NCBI RefSeq assembly: GCF_900230185.1
Contig: NZ_OCSR01000001.1
Location: 3,038,001-3,102,000 of the forward strand
Source: Burkholderia sp. OK233
GTDB taxonomy: Bacteria; Pseudomonadota; Gammaproteobacteria; Burkholderiales; Burkholderiaceae
DNA: 64,000 nt
Direction of reading: 5' to 3'
The notes under the pieces are model-generated. The model saw nothing but the letters and a program-made list of their open reading frames with translations. It did no database searches and was not told the origin of the DNA. A program made the translations under genes and the position numbers. Position 1 is the stretch's first letter. The number at the start of each line of letters is the position of its first letter. Of this stretch, positions 38,879 to 51,209 are shown piece after piece.

Positions 38879-39535
38879 ATGACGAACCTTCGAGTAATTC
38901 TTGCAGACGATCATCCTTTCGTTCTGCTTGGCGTTCGGGTCGCACTGGAAACGCACGCCGGTGTCGCCATTGTTGGCGAAGCGACTACCCCCGCTTCACT
39001 GATCACCCTGTTGCAGAGCACGCCATGCGACGTGCTCGTCACCGACCTGACGATGCCGGAGGCATCCGACACGGTCGAAGATGGCCTGGATCTTGTCAGG
39101 CGAATCCGATCCACGTGGCCATTGTTGCGCATCGTCGTGATGACGGCTCTGACGAACGCGGCAATTCTGCGCGCCATCGTGTCAGATGGTGTAGTCGGCG
39201 TGCTCAGAAAAATGGAAACAATGGACGAGCTTTGGCAAGCGATCGAGGCGGGCAGGAAGGGGGAGGTGTACGTGGGCCACTCCATCATCCAGGCGCTTGC
39301 ACAGCCTCGAGACGACGCGAGCGAGCTACCGCCTGCATCGCGATTGTCCCCCAGGCAGGCAGAAGTTATAAGAATGTTTGTACGTGGCCAGTCGATCTCC
39401 GAGATCGCCGCGGCGCTCGGATGCCATCGTCGCACCATCAGTCGTCAGAAACGCGAAGCAATGACTAAACTCGGCGTCGCCAACGATCCGGGTCTTTTTG
39501 CTTATATCCGCGCACATGGAGTTTGCGGAAGTTAG
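38879..39535 (+). CDS. RcsB-like response regulator 1 (REC + LuxR-type HTH)
   Basis: A 218-residue two-component regulator. The receiver domain (1-125) has the acidic pair Asp10-Asp11 (LADDH), the phosphorylation Asp in 'CDVLVTDLTMPEA', and Lys in 'VLRKME'. The LuxR/GerE HTH (about 152-210) reads 'LSPRQAEVIRMFVRGQSISEIAAALGCHRRTISRQKREAM'. Its similarity to RcsB/EvgA/BvgA is by pattern ('TDLTMPEA...DGLDLVRRI', 'TISRQK..AM.KLGV.ND'). GGAG lies 8-11 bases before the ATG. First of three such genes in a row. Confidence 0.92.
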   Translation: MTNLRVILADDHPFVLLGVRVALETHAGVAIVGEATTPASLITLLQSTPCDVLVTDLTMPEASDTVEDGLDLVRRIRSTWPLLRIVVMTALTNAAILRAIVSDGVVGVLRKMETMDELWQAIEAGRKGEVYVGHSIIQALAQPRDDASELPPASRLSPRQAEVIRMFVRGQSISEIAAALGCHRRTISRQKREAMTKLGVANDPGLFAYIRAHGVCGS

Positions 39536-39548
39536 ATCGTATATCTAA
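39532..39548. promoter_or_regulatory. Inverted repeat TTAGAT-N5-ATCTAA after regulator 1
   Basis: A 6-bp inverted repeat overlapping the stop codon of regulator 1, about 140 bp before regulator 2. It sits in an AT-rich stretch. It could be an operator for a separate promoter of regulator 2; no T-run follows, so it is not a terminator. Confidence 0.35.
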
Positions 39549-39687
39549 TCAATTTTAAGAGTAGGAAAATTGCTCATTTAAGAGGGCGATCTTATGTCTA
39601 TCGGCCAAAATATGATTAATGATCGCGACACGGCCAGTTGCTCCGGAGAGAGCGACAGGGAAACTGGGTACGGGGGAGAAAAAGACG

Positions 39688-40380
39688 ATGAACGATAACG
39701 TTGAATTGAGTCTACCTGTGCGTACCATCATCGCGGACGATCATCCACTGGTTCTGTTGGCGATCGAGAATCTGATGGTGGGCTATCCGAATATGCGAAT
39801 CGTCGGTCGTGCTACCGACGCCACAGAACTTTTCAGGGAAGTCGATCGTATTCCATGCGACCTCGTTTTCATGGACCTCTACATGCCAGGGGGCCTCTAC
39901 GGCGACGGACTGGAGGCCGTCAGGCAGTTCAAGGTGCGTTACCCCCAAGTCGCACTCGTAGTACTCACCATGGAAACTGAAGCTGCCGCGCTGAGAAAGG
40001 TCATCGCGCTCGGTGTCAATGGGCTGATCAGCAAACGCGACCGGATCGATCTGATTCACGTGGCAGCTGTCACGGCGCTGGCTCGCGAGTGCTATCTCGG
40101 GCCGGTGGTGCGATCGCTGATTGCAGATGCAACGCTCGCGCAGCGGCTGGATTTTGTCCGGCAAATGTTGTCGCGCCGCGAACTGGAGGTGTTCACGCAG
40201 TACGCTTCCGGGCTTGGCGTAACCGAGATCGCCTCGCGCTTCGGGCGCAGTGTCAAGACGATCAGCGCCCAGAAATGTACTGCTATGCGCAAGCTCGATC
40301 TGCACAGCGATGCGGAACTATTCCGCTTCGCCGTCGAGCACGGTGTGATCTCCGAAGATTGCCTGCTAAACCGGCGCTAA
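39688..40380 (+). CDS. RcsB-like response regulator 2
   Basis: A 230-residue regulator. The receiver carries 'TIIADDHPLVLLAI', phospho-Asp in 'CDLVFMDLYMPGGLYGDGLE' (close to the RcsB pattern TDLSMPGDKYGDG) and Lys in 'LISKRD'. The HTH reads 'LSRRELEVFTQYASGLGVTEIASRFGRSVKTISAQK', again RcsB-like. GGGGGAG lies 9-15 bases before the chosen ATG; the open frame extends 23 codons upstream without receiver likeness. Gap from regulator 1 is 152 bp. Confidence 0.92.
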   Translation: MNDNVELSLPVRTIIADDHPLVLLAIENLMVGYPNMRIVGRATDATELFREVDRIPCDLVFMDLYMPGGLYGDGLEAVRQFKVRYPQVALVVLTMETEAAALRKVIALGVNGLISKRDRIDLIHVAAVTALARECYLGPVVRSLIADATLAQRLDFVRQMLSRRELEVFTQYASGLGVTEIASRFGRSVKTISAQKCTAMRKLDLHSDAELFRFAVEHGVISEDCLLNRR

Positions 40381-40392
40381 GCCGACGAGACG

Positions 40393-40414
40393 TCATGCCG
40401 GTTCAGCGGCATGA
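40393..40414. promoter_or_regulatory. 8-bp inverted repeat between regulators 2 and 3
   Basis: TCATGCCG-gttcag-CGGCATGA forms a perfect 8-bp stem with a 6-nt loop, 12 bp after the stop of regulator 2. No T-run follows, so it is either an mRNA hairpin that tunes expression within the cluster or an operator. Confidence 0.4.
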
Positions 40415-40491
40415 CTAACAGAAGATGTACTTGGCACATCCCGGGGATGCACGTCGTGTGCAGGGAGTGCCAGTCGATAAGACAACAAAAA

Positions 40492-41136
40492 ATGACACAA
40501 AAGATCCGCGTCATCGTGGCCGACGATCACGATTGCGTTCGTGTTGGCGTGATGCGTCTGCTTCAAGCAGCGCCCCACATCGAGATAGTCGGCGAGGCGC
40601 CTGATACTCAAACGCTGGCCGAATTGCTCGACACCCATGCGTGCGACGTCGTCGTATCGGATATCGGCATGCCGGGCATTCACGGTGCCAACAATGCCGT
40701 CTCGTTTCTCCGCCGTCTGTTGCGGGGGCGGCCGCGTCCCTGCGTCGTCGTGCTGACCATGATCTGCCATGTGCACATGCTTTCAGGATTGTTGCACCTC
40801 GGCGTGGCCGGAATCGTCGACAAGCGCGATACCGCCGCGGTGTTGATCGAAGCAATCGAGGCAGCGGTTACGGGCCGTGTTTATCTATCGGACCAGGCGC
40901 GCATTGCGATAGACGCATGCGATGCGCCGCCGCAGCCGCGCGCGGGTGTGCTGAGCGCGCGCGAATGGGAGGTCTTCCAGCTTTATGTGCAGGGTCTGGC
41001 GGTCCACGAGATTGCGGTGCGACTGCAGCGCAGCGGCAAGACCATCAGCACTCAGAAGCGAAGCGCGATGCGCAAGCTCGGTCTCGAGACAGAAAACGAC
41101 CTCATCGATTACGCGAGACAAATAGGGTTGGCCTGA
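40492..41136 (+). CDS. RcsB-like response regulator 3
   Basis: A 214-residue regulator. The receiver has 'VIVADDHDCVRVGVM', phospho-Asp in 'CDVVVSDIGMPGIHGANNA' and Lys in 'GIVDKRD'. The HTH reads 'LSAREWEVFQLYVQGLAVHEIAVRLQRSGKTISTQK'. The ATG chosen begins MTQKIRVIVADD; it lacks a close ribosome-binding site (CAGGGAG lies 25 bases upstream), and an ATG 15 codons earlier is the alternative. It differs clearly from regulators 1 and 2, so the three are paralogues rather than a recent duplication. Confidence 0.9.
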   Translation: MTQKIRVIVADDHDCVRVGVMRLLQAAPHIEIVGEAPDTQTLAELLDTHACDVVVSDIGMPGIHGANNAVSFLRRLLRGRPRPCVVVLTMICHVHMLSGLLHLGVAGIVDKRDTAAVLIEAIEAAVTGRVYLSDQARIAIDACDAPPQPRAGVLSAREWEVFQLYVQGLAVHEIAVRLQRSGKTISTQKRSAMRKLGLETENDLIDYARQIGLA

Positions 41137-41382
41137 CACCCGCGTCAGAGAACTGGCCTTCGGCCAAGGCGGTGATTCTTAGGACTTTAGGAGTCTTCTG
41201 ATTGGTTGGGTGAAGTTGCCGCTTCATAGTTATGAACTAGCTGAGGCTCGACTTCCAATGCCCGCCTGACGAAAGCAGTCATTTCGCCATGCTGAGCAGT
41301 GCCGAGCCTGGAAAATTCAGGCAGATGTCTAGCGGCTGGAGTGGAGCGCCGTCTGCCAATTGCACAAATACTGGGAGGCGGG

Positions 41383-42125
41383 ATGGTAGGGCTAGGCAAG
41401 CGGTTATGGGTCGAAGGAGTCGGGACGGCCTGGGTGGTGTTGATCGGCTGCGGCAGCATTGTATTGAACACTGGCGCGGTCCAGCAAGGTTATGGCGTGC
41501 TCGAGGTATCACTCGCATTCGGTCTCGCGCTGGCCACGGCGAGCTACGCATTCGGCGCCATCTCGGGCGCGCACTTCAACCCGGCTGTGACGATCGGTTT
41601 CACGGTCGCGCACCGTTTCCCGGTTCGGGATCTGCTGCCCTACATTGCCGCGCAGATTCTCGGGGCCATCGCAGCCGCAGCGCTGCTCGCTTACGTGGCT
41701 AGCGGCCGCCCCGGCTTCGAACTGGCCGCGAGCGAATTCGCAGCGAACGGTTTCGGCGAACATTCTCCGGCCGACTATCAACTTCATTCTGCGCTGGTCG
41801 TCGAGCTTGCACTGTCGTTCGTTTTCGTCATGGCGAGCCTGATGGTGGCCTGCCGGCGAAGGTTGCAGCCGATCGCACCGTTGGTCGCCGGCGCGTGTCT
41901 GATGATCGTGTACATGGTGTCGATGCCGGTTACCAACGGTTCGATTAATCCCGCTCGCTCCACCGGTCAGGCTTTGTTCGTCGGCGACTGGGCACTCGAC
42001 CAGCTCTGGCTGTTCTGGGCAGCGCCCTTGCTGGGTGGTGTCGCCGCCGGTGCGCTGTTTTCCTTTCTCCGAGGCAAGTCCAACCGGCATGCGGCGTCGC
42101 TCGCTCACGGGCAGGGCGAAGTCGC

Positions 42126-42129
<4 letters not shown>
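41383..42129 (+). CDS. aqpZ: Aquaporin / MIP-family channel (AqpZ-like)
   Basis: Six-helix channel of 248 residues. Both pore motifs are present: 'GAHFNPAVTIG' (about 62-72) and 'NGSINPARSTG' (about 183-193). GGGAGG lies 6-11 bases before the chosen ATG; the frame is open 28 codons upstream without family likeness. The last codons overlap the GTG start of the sensor-kinase gene (GTGA), so the two are probably translated together. This is unusual company for a water channel and suggests an osmotic or envelope-stress role for the two-component system. Confidence 0.9.
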
Positions 42130-45964
<3,835 letters not shown>

Positions 45965-45975
45965 CGCTGCTTCGC

Positions 45976-46055
45976 ACAGCACAGCACAGCACAGCACAGC
46001 ACAGCACAGCACAGCACAGCACAGCACAGCACAGCACAGCACAGCACAGCACAGC
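45976..46055. repeat. Pentanucleotide tandem repeat (ACAGC)16
   Basis: Sixteen perfect copies of ACAGC, 80 bases, starting 11 bases after the kinase stop codon. No interruption is seen. A perfect array of this length should be prone to slippage during replication. As it lies outside the reading frame, length changes would affect transcript or downstream spacing rather than the kinase sequence. It is not a CRISPR array: there are no spacers. Confidence 0.97.
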
Positions 46056-46140
46056 ACCGAGGCGGCCTGTAGCGCCTCGCTTGGGCGATCGCATTGGTGC
46101 GTGCTCGTGAATCAATCGAGGCGGCGAATCGAGAGGACGA

Positions 46141-46165
46141 AAAAAAACGCGGCCGAAGCCGCGTT
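46141..46165 (-). terminator. Strong terminator-like hairpin pointing to the minus strand
   Basis: On the minus strand AACGCGGC-TTCG-GCCGCGTT is followed by six further T (eight T in a row in all). Stem of 8 bp with a UUCG tetraloop. On the plus strand only two T follow. No minus-strand gene ends here, so it would stop antisense transcription entering the kinase gene; weak use in the plus direction is also possible. Confidence 0.6.
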
Positions 46166-46415
46166 AAAGATTTGGAGACATCCCTCGATGAAGGAGTCAC
46201 TTCTCGCAGTCGGAAGCATAATCGGGATGACGCAAAAGATTCAGTACGAATTGCGCAATTAACTGTTTGTAAATATCAATGAAGGCGTCGCGCAGATCGC
46301 CGCGATGTCATTTGACCCTGACGCAAACAGCTGCAACGGATTTGCACTAGTATGTGGTGGCTCTGCGCGTGACCGAAATGTCGGTGCGGCGGTGCATCAA
46401 AGTCCGGAGAAGACC

Positions 46416-46850
46416 ATGATTGCGCTTCGAAAACTGAATCTTGCTGTGGTGGTGTGGGCGTTGGCGTCGGGCGTCGCCTTTGCAGATACGGTGGCGTTGA
46501 AGGCCGATCTCGAACCGTCGAGCGAAGTGCCGCCGCGCGTGAGTCACGGGCACGGCATGTTGAACGCTACCTTCGATACGTCGACCAAGTCCCTGCAATG
46601 GACGATCACCTATGAAGGGCTGAGTGGTCCGGCAACCGCCGCGCACTTCCACGGTCCCGCGCCCGTCGGGCAGAACGCCAAGGTCCAGGTACCGATCGGG
46701 AAGGACGCGCTCGCGAGCCCGATCAAAGGATCGGCGGCACTCACTGAACAGCAGGTGACGGACCTGATGGCGGGACAGTGGTACTTCAACGTCCATACCG
46801 AGCAGAATCCGACAGGCGAGATTCGCGGGCAGGTTTTGCCGGCGAATTAG
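46416..46850 (+). CDS. Secreted CHRD-domain protein
   Basis: A 144-residue exported protein. The signal peptide is at about 1-23 (MIALRKLNLAVVVWALASGVAFA). The mature part is a single CHRD domain: 'LEPSSEVPPRVSHGHGMLNATFD', 'LSGPATAAHFHGPAPVGQNA' and the closing 'GQWYFNVHTEQNPTGEIRGQVLPAN'. The family is found in chordin and many bacterial secreted proteins, with unknown bacterial function. CGGAGAAG lies 6-13 bases before the chosen ATG; the frame is open upstream without likeness. Confidence 0.9.
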   Translation: MIALRKLNLAVVVWALASGVAFADTVALKADLEPSSEVPPRVSHGHGMLNATFDTSTKSLQWTITYEGLSGPATAAHFHGPAPVGQNAKVQVPIGKDALASPIKGSAALTEQQVTDLMAGQWYFNVHTEQNPTGEIRGQVLPAN

Positions 46851-46979
46851 GCAAGAGGAAAACGAGGAAAACCTTGCGCCGGTGGCACGGGCGCTTTTTC
46901 GGGATTAGAAGCCGCCGTCCACCGGCGCGGCGGCGAACGCACGTACCATGATGGGACACTATCGAAGGAGCGTGTCCCG

Positions 46980-47954
46980 ATGAGTTGGCAAAGTGCACTC
47001 GCGTGCTGGTATCTGCGTAGGCAGTTTCGACCGCAAACCCTCAAGCCGACTATCAATGTCGAGAAGGCGCGTGCGCTGACAGCCAAGCGCGCCTGGTCGC
47101 CGCGCGTGCCGGGCGGCTGGCGTCTGCGCGAGTCGTACGGGCCAGGCGATTGGCCGCTGCAGGGTGAATGGATCGAGCGCGCTGACGGCGTGTCCACATC
47201 CGGGAATTGCCCGACGGTGCTGTATTGCCACGGTGGTGGCTACTACTTCTGTTCGCCGCGTACGCACCGGTCGCTCGTATTCGGCCTGGCCGTGCGTGCG
47301 AATGCACCGATCTTTTCCCTCGACTACCATCTCGCTCCCGAGCATCGCTTTCCGGCCGCGCTCGACGATGCAACCGCTGCCTACCGTCAGCTGATCGCGA
47401 ACGGCACGCCGCCCGAGTCGATCGTAATCGCGGGGGATTCAGCGGGCGGCGGCCTTGCGCTCGCTACGGTGGTCGCCTTGCGCGACGCTGGCGATCCGCT
47501 GCCGGCAGGCTGCCTGCTGTTCTCGCCGTGGACCGATCTGGCCGCTGCCGGCGCCACCATCCGCACCAACGATGGCCTCGATCCCATGTTCAGTGGCGCC
47601 GCGATTGCTCGGGCTGCGCAGGTTTATCTCGGCGACACGCCTGCGACGCATCCCTACGCTTCGCCGGTCTATGCCGACCTGCAAGGTTTGCCACCGCTCT
47701 TCATCATGGCGGGTAGCACGGAGGTATTGCTCGACGACTCGCAACGCGTTGCCGACAAGGCGTGCGCGGCGGGCGTCGATTGTGAACTCGACGTGTGGAA
47801 GAAGATGCCGCACGTCTGGCCCTTGTTCACGCCGTTCATCCCGGAAGGCGGCCGCGCGCTCGACCGCGCCGCAGCCTTCGTGCGGCGCGTGACGAGTGCA
47901 ACGAGCGGGCGCGGCACGGCCGCTCAGCCATCCAGGGTGACGTCGATCGCCTGA
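46980..47954 (+). CDS. Alpha/beta hydrolase, HSL (hormone-sensitive lipase) family esterase
   Basis: Cytoplasmic-type esterase of 324 residues. The oxyanion-hole motif HGGG is at 84-87 (YCHGGGYYF), and the nucleophile Ser154 is in GDSAGGG. The acid is probably Glu in 'GSTEVLLDDS' and the base His in 'KMPHVWPLF'. The order and spacing are those of bacterial HSL esterases acting on short acyl esters. Its 3' end overlaps the convergent EcsC gene by 31 bp. Substrate unknown. Confidence 0.9.
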   Translation: MSWQSALACWYLRRQFRPQTLKPTINVEKARALTAKRAWSPRVPGGWRLRESYGPGDWPLQGEWIERADGVSTSGNCPTVLYCHGGGYYFCSPRTHRSLVFGLAVRANAPIFSLDYHLAPEHRFPAALDDATAAYRQLIANGTPPESIVIAGDSAGGGLALATVVALRDAGDPLPAGCLLFSPWTDLAAAGATIRTNDGLDPMFSGAAIARAAQVYLGDTPATHPYASPVYADLQGLPPLFIMAGSTEVLLDDSQRVADKACAAGVDCELDVWKKMPHVWPLFTPFIPEGGRALDRAAAFVRRVTSATSGRGTAAQPSRVTSIA

Positions 47955-48766
47955 TAGGCGGCTTCGATCGTTTCCTGGCCGTATTGCCGCTCCAGTCGCC
48001 GCACGGTGAAGTGACCGTGCGCGACCTGCTGGAAGTGGTCGATGAATACCGTATTGACCATCGCGCCGAGCACTGCGCCGATCGCCGGAATCGACTTGGC
48101 GGCGATCTGCTCGCTCACCTGCACCGAAAAGCGCGCGGCAATCGTGTTGAGGAGACGCAGCAAGGCCGCGGAGCCATGCGCGGTGAATCCCTTCGTCGCG
48201 ATTTCGGAAGAAGCCTTCGATACTGCCTGCGCCAGCGCGCCGCGCATGATGAAGTAGCCGAAGTCGGCGTCGTCGTCGGCTTTCGAGGTGCCGCCCATGC
48301 CGAGCACCGTCAGGCATTGCAGCTGCGTGTCGATCGACGACAGATCCTCGCCCTCGCTGCGCGCGATGTCGCAGATCGAGCGAAACATCAACGTGGTTGT
48401 GACTGGCAACTCGACGGGCAGCGCGAACAGACCGAATGCGCCGCCGGCCGCGCCGGTGGTGGCCACGGCGAACTTGTGCAGCAGGTTGCTCGGCTTGTCG
48501 GGCACCACCAGGGGCGTGGCGCCGGCCTGCCGCCCCAGCGTGCGCAGCGCGATCGAAAGGCACTTGCGCAACGCCAGTTCCGTCGCATCCGTGATCTTTT
48601 CGTTGGCAAAAGCAGGCATGCGCGCGAGCAGCTTCTCGAGCGGCGAGCCGACGATACTCGCCAGTTTCATCGCCAGCGCGGGGCTCTCCAGTTCGTGTTT
48701 CGCGCGTCGCAGCGCGCTCAGGTCGTCGTCCGTTAACGATTGTGCAGCGAGCGAACTCGGCTCCAT
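47924..48766 (-). CDS. EcsC-family protein
   Basis: A 280-residue protein of the EcsC family (Pfam EcsC). Typical are a glycine/alanine-rich hydrophobic stretch (about 100-125, 'VATTGAAGGAFGLFALPVEL') and the following 'TTTLMFRSICDIARSEGEDL'. AGGGAGG lies 4-10 bases before the ATG used, which favours it over an in-frame ATG six codons earlier. The function of the family is poorly known. Convergent overlap with the esterase; divergent from an MFS transporter. Confidence 0.85.
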   Translation of the reverse strand: MEPSSLAAQSLTDDDLSALRRAKHELESPALAMKLASIVGSPLEKLLARMPAFANEKITDATELALRKCLSIALRTLGRQAGATPLVVPDKPSNLLHKFAVATTGAAGGAFGLFALPVELPVTTTLMFRSICDIARSEGEDLSSIDTQLQCLTVLGMGGTSKADDDADFGYFIMRGALAQAVSKASSEIATKGFTAHGSAALLRLLNTIAARFSVQVSEQIAAKSIPAIGAVLGAMVNTVFIDHFQQVAHGHFTVRRLERQYGQETIEAAYQAIDVTLDG

Positions 48767-48808
48767 GTGCCTCCCTGGCGTCATGTATTGTCCATTCTTC
48801 AGTCGATT

Positions 48809-48832
48809 GCCGAGGCGGTGAACCGCCTCGGC
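48809..48832. promoter_or_regulatory. 10-bp perfect inverted repeat in the EcsC/MFS gap
   Basis: GCCGAGGCGG-tgaa-CCGCCTCGGC lies between the two divergent starts (48766 and 48907). No T-run flanks it. It may be an operator, for example for the MarR protein encoded beyond the MFS gene, or an mRNA leader hairpin. Only the symmetry is certain. Confidence 0.4.
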
Positions 48833-48906
48833 GGGTTCCAGCTTAGAGCATCACCTCATGGTATGATTCCCGATCGTTTGACGAGTCAACTGTTGCTCTA
48901 TCAAAA

Positions 48907-50502
48907 ATGGCTGTCCATACCGCGGCCCACCACTCGAGTGGGCAAGTTTTACCTTTCCGTGAGTCGCTACTGGCGATGCTCGGCGTTTCCTTCGTTTCAA
49001 TGCTGGTCGCACTCGACCAGACCGTGGTCGGCACCGCGTTGCCCACCATCGTTGCGGAACTGAAGGGTTTCGAGCTCTACGCGTGGGTCGGCACGTTGTA
49101 TTTGCTGACCTCGGTGATCACCGTGCCAATCTTCGGCCGCCTCGGCGATTACTACGGGCGCAAGCCATTCGTGATCGCATCGATCGTCGTGTTCACGGCG
49201 GCTTCGGTGCTCTGCGGCGCTGCCAACAACATGCTGTTCCTCGTGCTCGCGCGCGGCTTGCAGGGCATCGGCGGCGGCATGCTGGTCGGCACCGCCTTCG
49301 CGTGCATTCCTGATCTCTTTCCCGACTCGGTCGTGCGACTGCGTTGGCAGGTACTGATGAGTTCGGCGTTCGGGATTGCGAACGCGGTGGGGCCGTCGCT
49401 CGGCGGTTTTCTCACGCAGTATTACGGCTGGCGCTCAGTGTTTTATGTGAATCTGCCGGTCGGCTTGCTGTCGCTATTTTTCGTCTGGCGCTTCCTGCCG
49501 CATCTGCGGCACATCGAGCACGAAGGCAAGATGCGGCTCGATTGGCCGGGTGCGTTGTTAATCGCGGTGGCGCTCGGTTCGCTGCAATTGTTCGTCGAGT
49601 TGTTGCCGAAGCACGGCGTCACTTTGAGCGCCTTCGCGCTACTCGCTTTGAGCGTTGCCTCGGCATACGGCTTGTGGCAGTGGGAAAAGCGCTGCCCGAC
49701 GGCGATTCTGCCGGTGGATATGTTTCGCAATCGCAGTCTGGCCGCGCTCTTCACGCTCGCCGTGCTGGGCGGCTTCACGATGTTCTCGTTGCTGTTCTAC
49801 GCACCGTTGCTATTCCAAGGCGGCTTCGGGATGTCGCCGAAAGAAGCGGGACTCGTCATTACGCCACTCGTCGTGTTCATCACGATCGGCAGTATCGCCA
49901 ACGGACGCATCGTCTCGCGTGTACGCAATCCGAATCTGATGCTGTACGTCGGCTTCGCGCTGGTGGCGCTGGCGTGCCTCGGCGTGGTCGTCGCGACGCG
50001 TTCCATGCCGCAATGGCTGCTGATGTCGTTCATGGTGCTCGGCGGCCTCGGTCTCGGCTTCGTGATGCCGAATCTGACGATCTTCGCGCAGCAGACGGCG
50101 GGCCGCGAACACCTTGGTATCGCCACCGCGCTGCTGCAGTCGCTGCGGATGATCGGCGGGATGATCGGCACGGCGCTGACCGGCACGCTGATCAGCCATA
50201 TGTACGCGAGCGGCGTGCGCAGCGCGCTGGAAAACGATCACGCGTCGCAATGGTTCGCCGATCTCGGCGACCCGCAAATCCTGATCAATCGCGATGCGCA
50301 AACCACCTTGCTCGGCCAGCTGACGCATGCGGGTCACAACGGCGCGATGCTGCTTGAGAGTGCACGCGAGGCGCTCGTTTCAGCCATTCATCTGGGTCTC
50401 GCGCTCGCGGCGATCATCGCCGTGGTGTCCGTGTGGCAAAGCCGCCGTGTGCCGCCGGTCAAGCTCCAGCGCAAGCTCGAGCCTGTGATTCACGCGGATT
50501 GA
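48907..50502 (+). CDS. MFS drug transporter, DHA2 (14-helix, EmrB-like) family
   Basis: A 531-residue transporter with about 14 helices. Typical DHA2 features are 'VALDQTVVGTALPTIVAEL' in helix 1, motif A 'FGRLGDYYGRKPFV', and motif C-like 'NAVGPSLGGFLTQYYGWRSVFYVNLPVG' spread over about 158-185. Likely a proton-driven exporter of hydrophobic compounds. A MarR regulator follows 31 bp downstream, the common emr-like pairing, so it is probably regulated by it. Confidence 0.92.
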   Translation: MAVHTAAHHSSGQVLPFRESLLAMLGVSFVSMLVALDQTVVGTALPTIVAELKGFELYAWVGTLYLLTSVITVPIFGRLGDYYGRKPFVIASIVVFTAASVLCGAANNMLFLVLARGLQGIGGGMLVGTAFACIPDLFPDSVVRLRWQVLMSSAFGIANAVGPSLGGFLTQYYGWRSVFYVNLPVGLLSLFFVWRFLPHLRHIEHEGKMRLDWPGALLIAVALGSLQLFVELLPKHGVTLSAFALLALSVASAYGLWQWEKRCPTAILPVDMFRNRSLAALFTLAVLGGFTMFSLLFYAPLLFQGGFGMSPKEAGLVITPLVVFITIGSIANGRIVSRVRNPNLMLYVGFALVALACLGVVVATRSMPQWLLMSFMVLGGLGLGFVMPNLTIFAQQTAGREHLGIATALLQSLRMIGGMIGTALTGTLISHMYASGVRSALENDHASQWFADLGDPQILINRDAQTTLLGQLTHAGHNGAMLLESAREALVSAIHLGLALAAIIAVVSVWQSRRVPPVKLQRKLEPVIHAD

Positions 50503-50533
50503 TTTTTTGGCCTTACCGTTTTACTGACAGATC

Positions 50534-51025
50534 ATGGAAGAACAGGACCGCGTCGCCGTCATGCAGCAATTCGGCCGCACTTATCGAGCGTTCATGTCGG
50601 CGTTCGAGGCCCACGTGGGCCATCCGTTGCCGCGCTGGCGCATTCTGCTCGCGCTGCACGAACAGGCTGGCGAATCGTCTCAGAAGCGGCTGGTCGAGCG
50701 CTTGCGCGTCGATCCGGGCGCGCTGACCCGGCAGCTGAAAACGCTTGAGGGTTTAGGCTGGATTGCTCGCAGCATGGATACACGCGACAACCGCGTGACC
50801 AATGTGCGTTTGACCGAAGCGGGACGGTCGGCGACCGAAGCCAGCCTGCCGCGTCGCAACGCTTTTTTGCACGACACGATGGCGGCGTTGCCGGACGAAG
50901 CGCTGAGCGCGTTGTCGGGGGCTTTGAAGATACTGGAAGTGCGGATCGGCGAAGTGGCTGCTACGAGTGGCGCTGCAGCGGCTTCCCAGGTGCCCGACAC
51001 CGCGGAGGCGGACCCGGCTCGCTAA
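50534..51025 (+). CDS. MarR-family transcriptional regulator
   Basis: A 163-residue winged-helix repressor-type protein. The wHTH region reads 'SSQKRLVERLRVDPGALTRQLKTLEGLGWIARSMDTRDNRVTNVRLTEAGR' across about 43-95, including the MarR wing (DxRDxR, here DTRDNR). The C-terminal 20 residues are Ala-rich. It follows the DHA2 transporter by 31 bp in the same direction. Inducer unknown. Confidence 0.92.
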   Translation: MEEQDRVAVMQQFGRTYRAFMSAFEAHVGHPLPRWRILLALHEQAGESSQKRLVERLRVDPGALTRQLKTLEGLGWIARSMDTRDNRVTNVRLTEAGRSATEASLPRRNAFLHDTMAALPDEALSALSGALKILEVRIGEVAATSGAAAASQVPDTAEADPAR

Positions 51026-51168
51026 GCTTAAGCCCGACTCAAAGCCGCGGCGATTGCCAAAGCAACCGGCGCGGATACTATCCAAACTGCGACTCGCCGG
51101 AGACGCGCCGCCGGGCGAAATCCAGCGAGGATCGAACCTGCCGATTGAGCGGGAAGGCTGCAACAAAC

Positions 51169-51196
51169 GGCGCGTCACCTTGCGGTGAAACGCGCC
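51169..51196. terminator. Hairpin between convergent MarR and deaminase genes
   Basis: GGCGCGT-CACC pairs with GGTG-ACGCGCC across a TTGC loop with a 2-base bulge. It sits 14 bp beyond the minus-strand deaminase stop. The T-runs on both sides are poor, so it is a weak or rho-assisted terminator at most. Confidence 0.4.
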
Positions 51197-51209
51197 GGTT
51201 CTGTCACGA

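Larger units (their letters stand above)
45965..46415. other. 451-bp intergenic region with a pentamer repeat and a hairpin
   Basis: Between the sensor kinase and the CHRD gene. It begins with the ACAGC tandem array, then holds a hairpin with a T-run on the minus strand at about 46141-46165. The rest (46170-46415) has no clear promoter hexamers. No credible coding frame. Confidence 0.5.

Noticed and set aside
45976..46055. Possible CRISPR array
   Set aside because: The repeat is an uninterrupted 5-mer with no spacers and no cas genes nearby.
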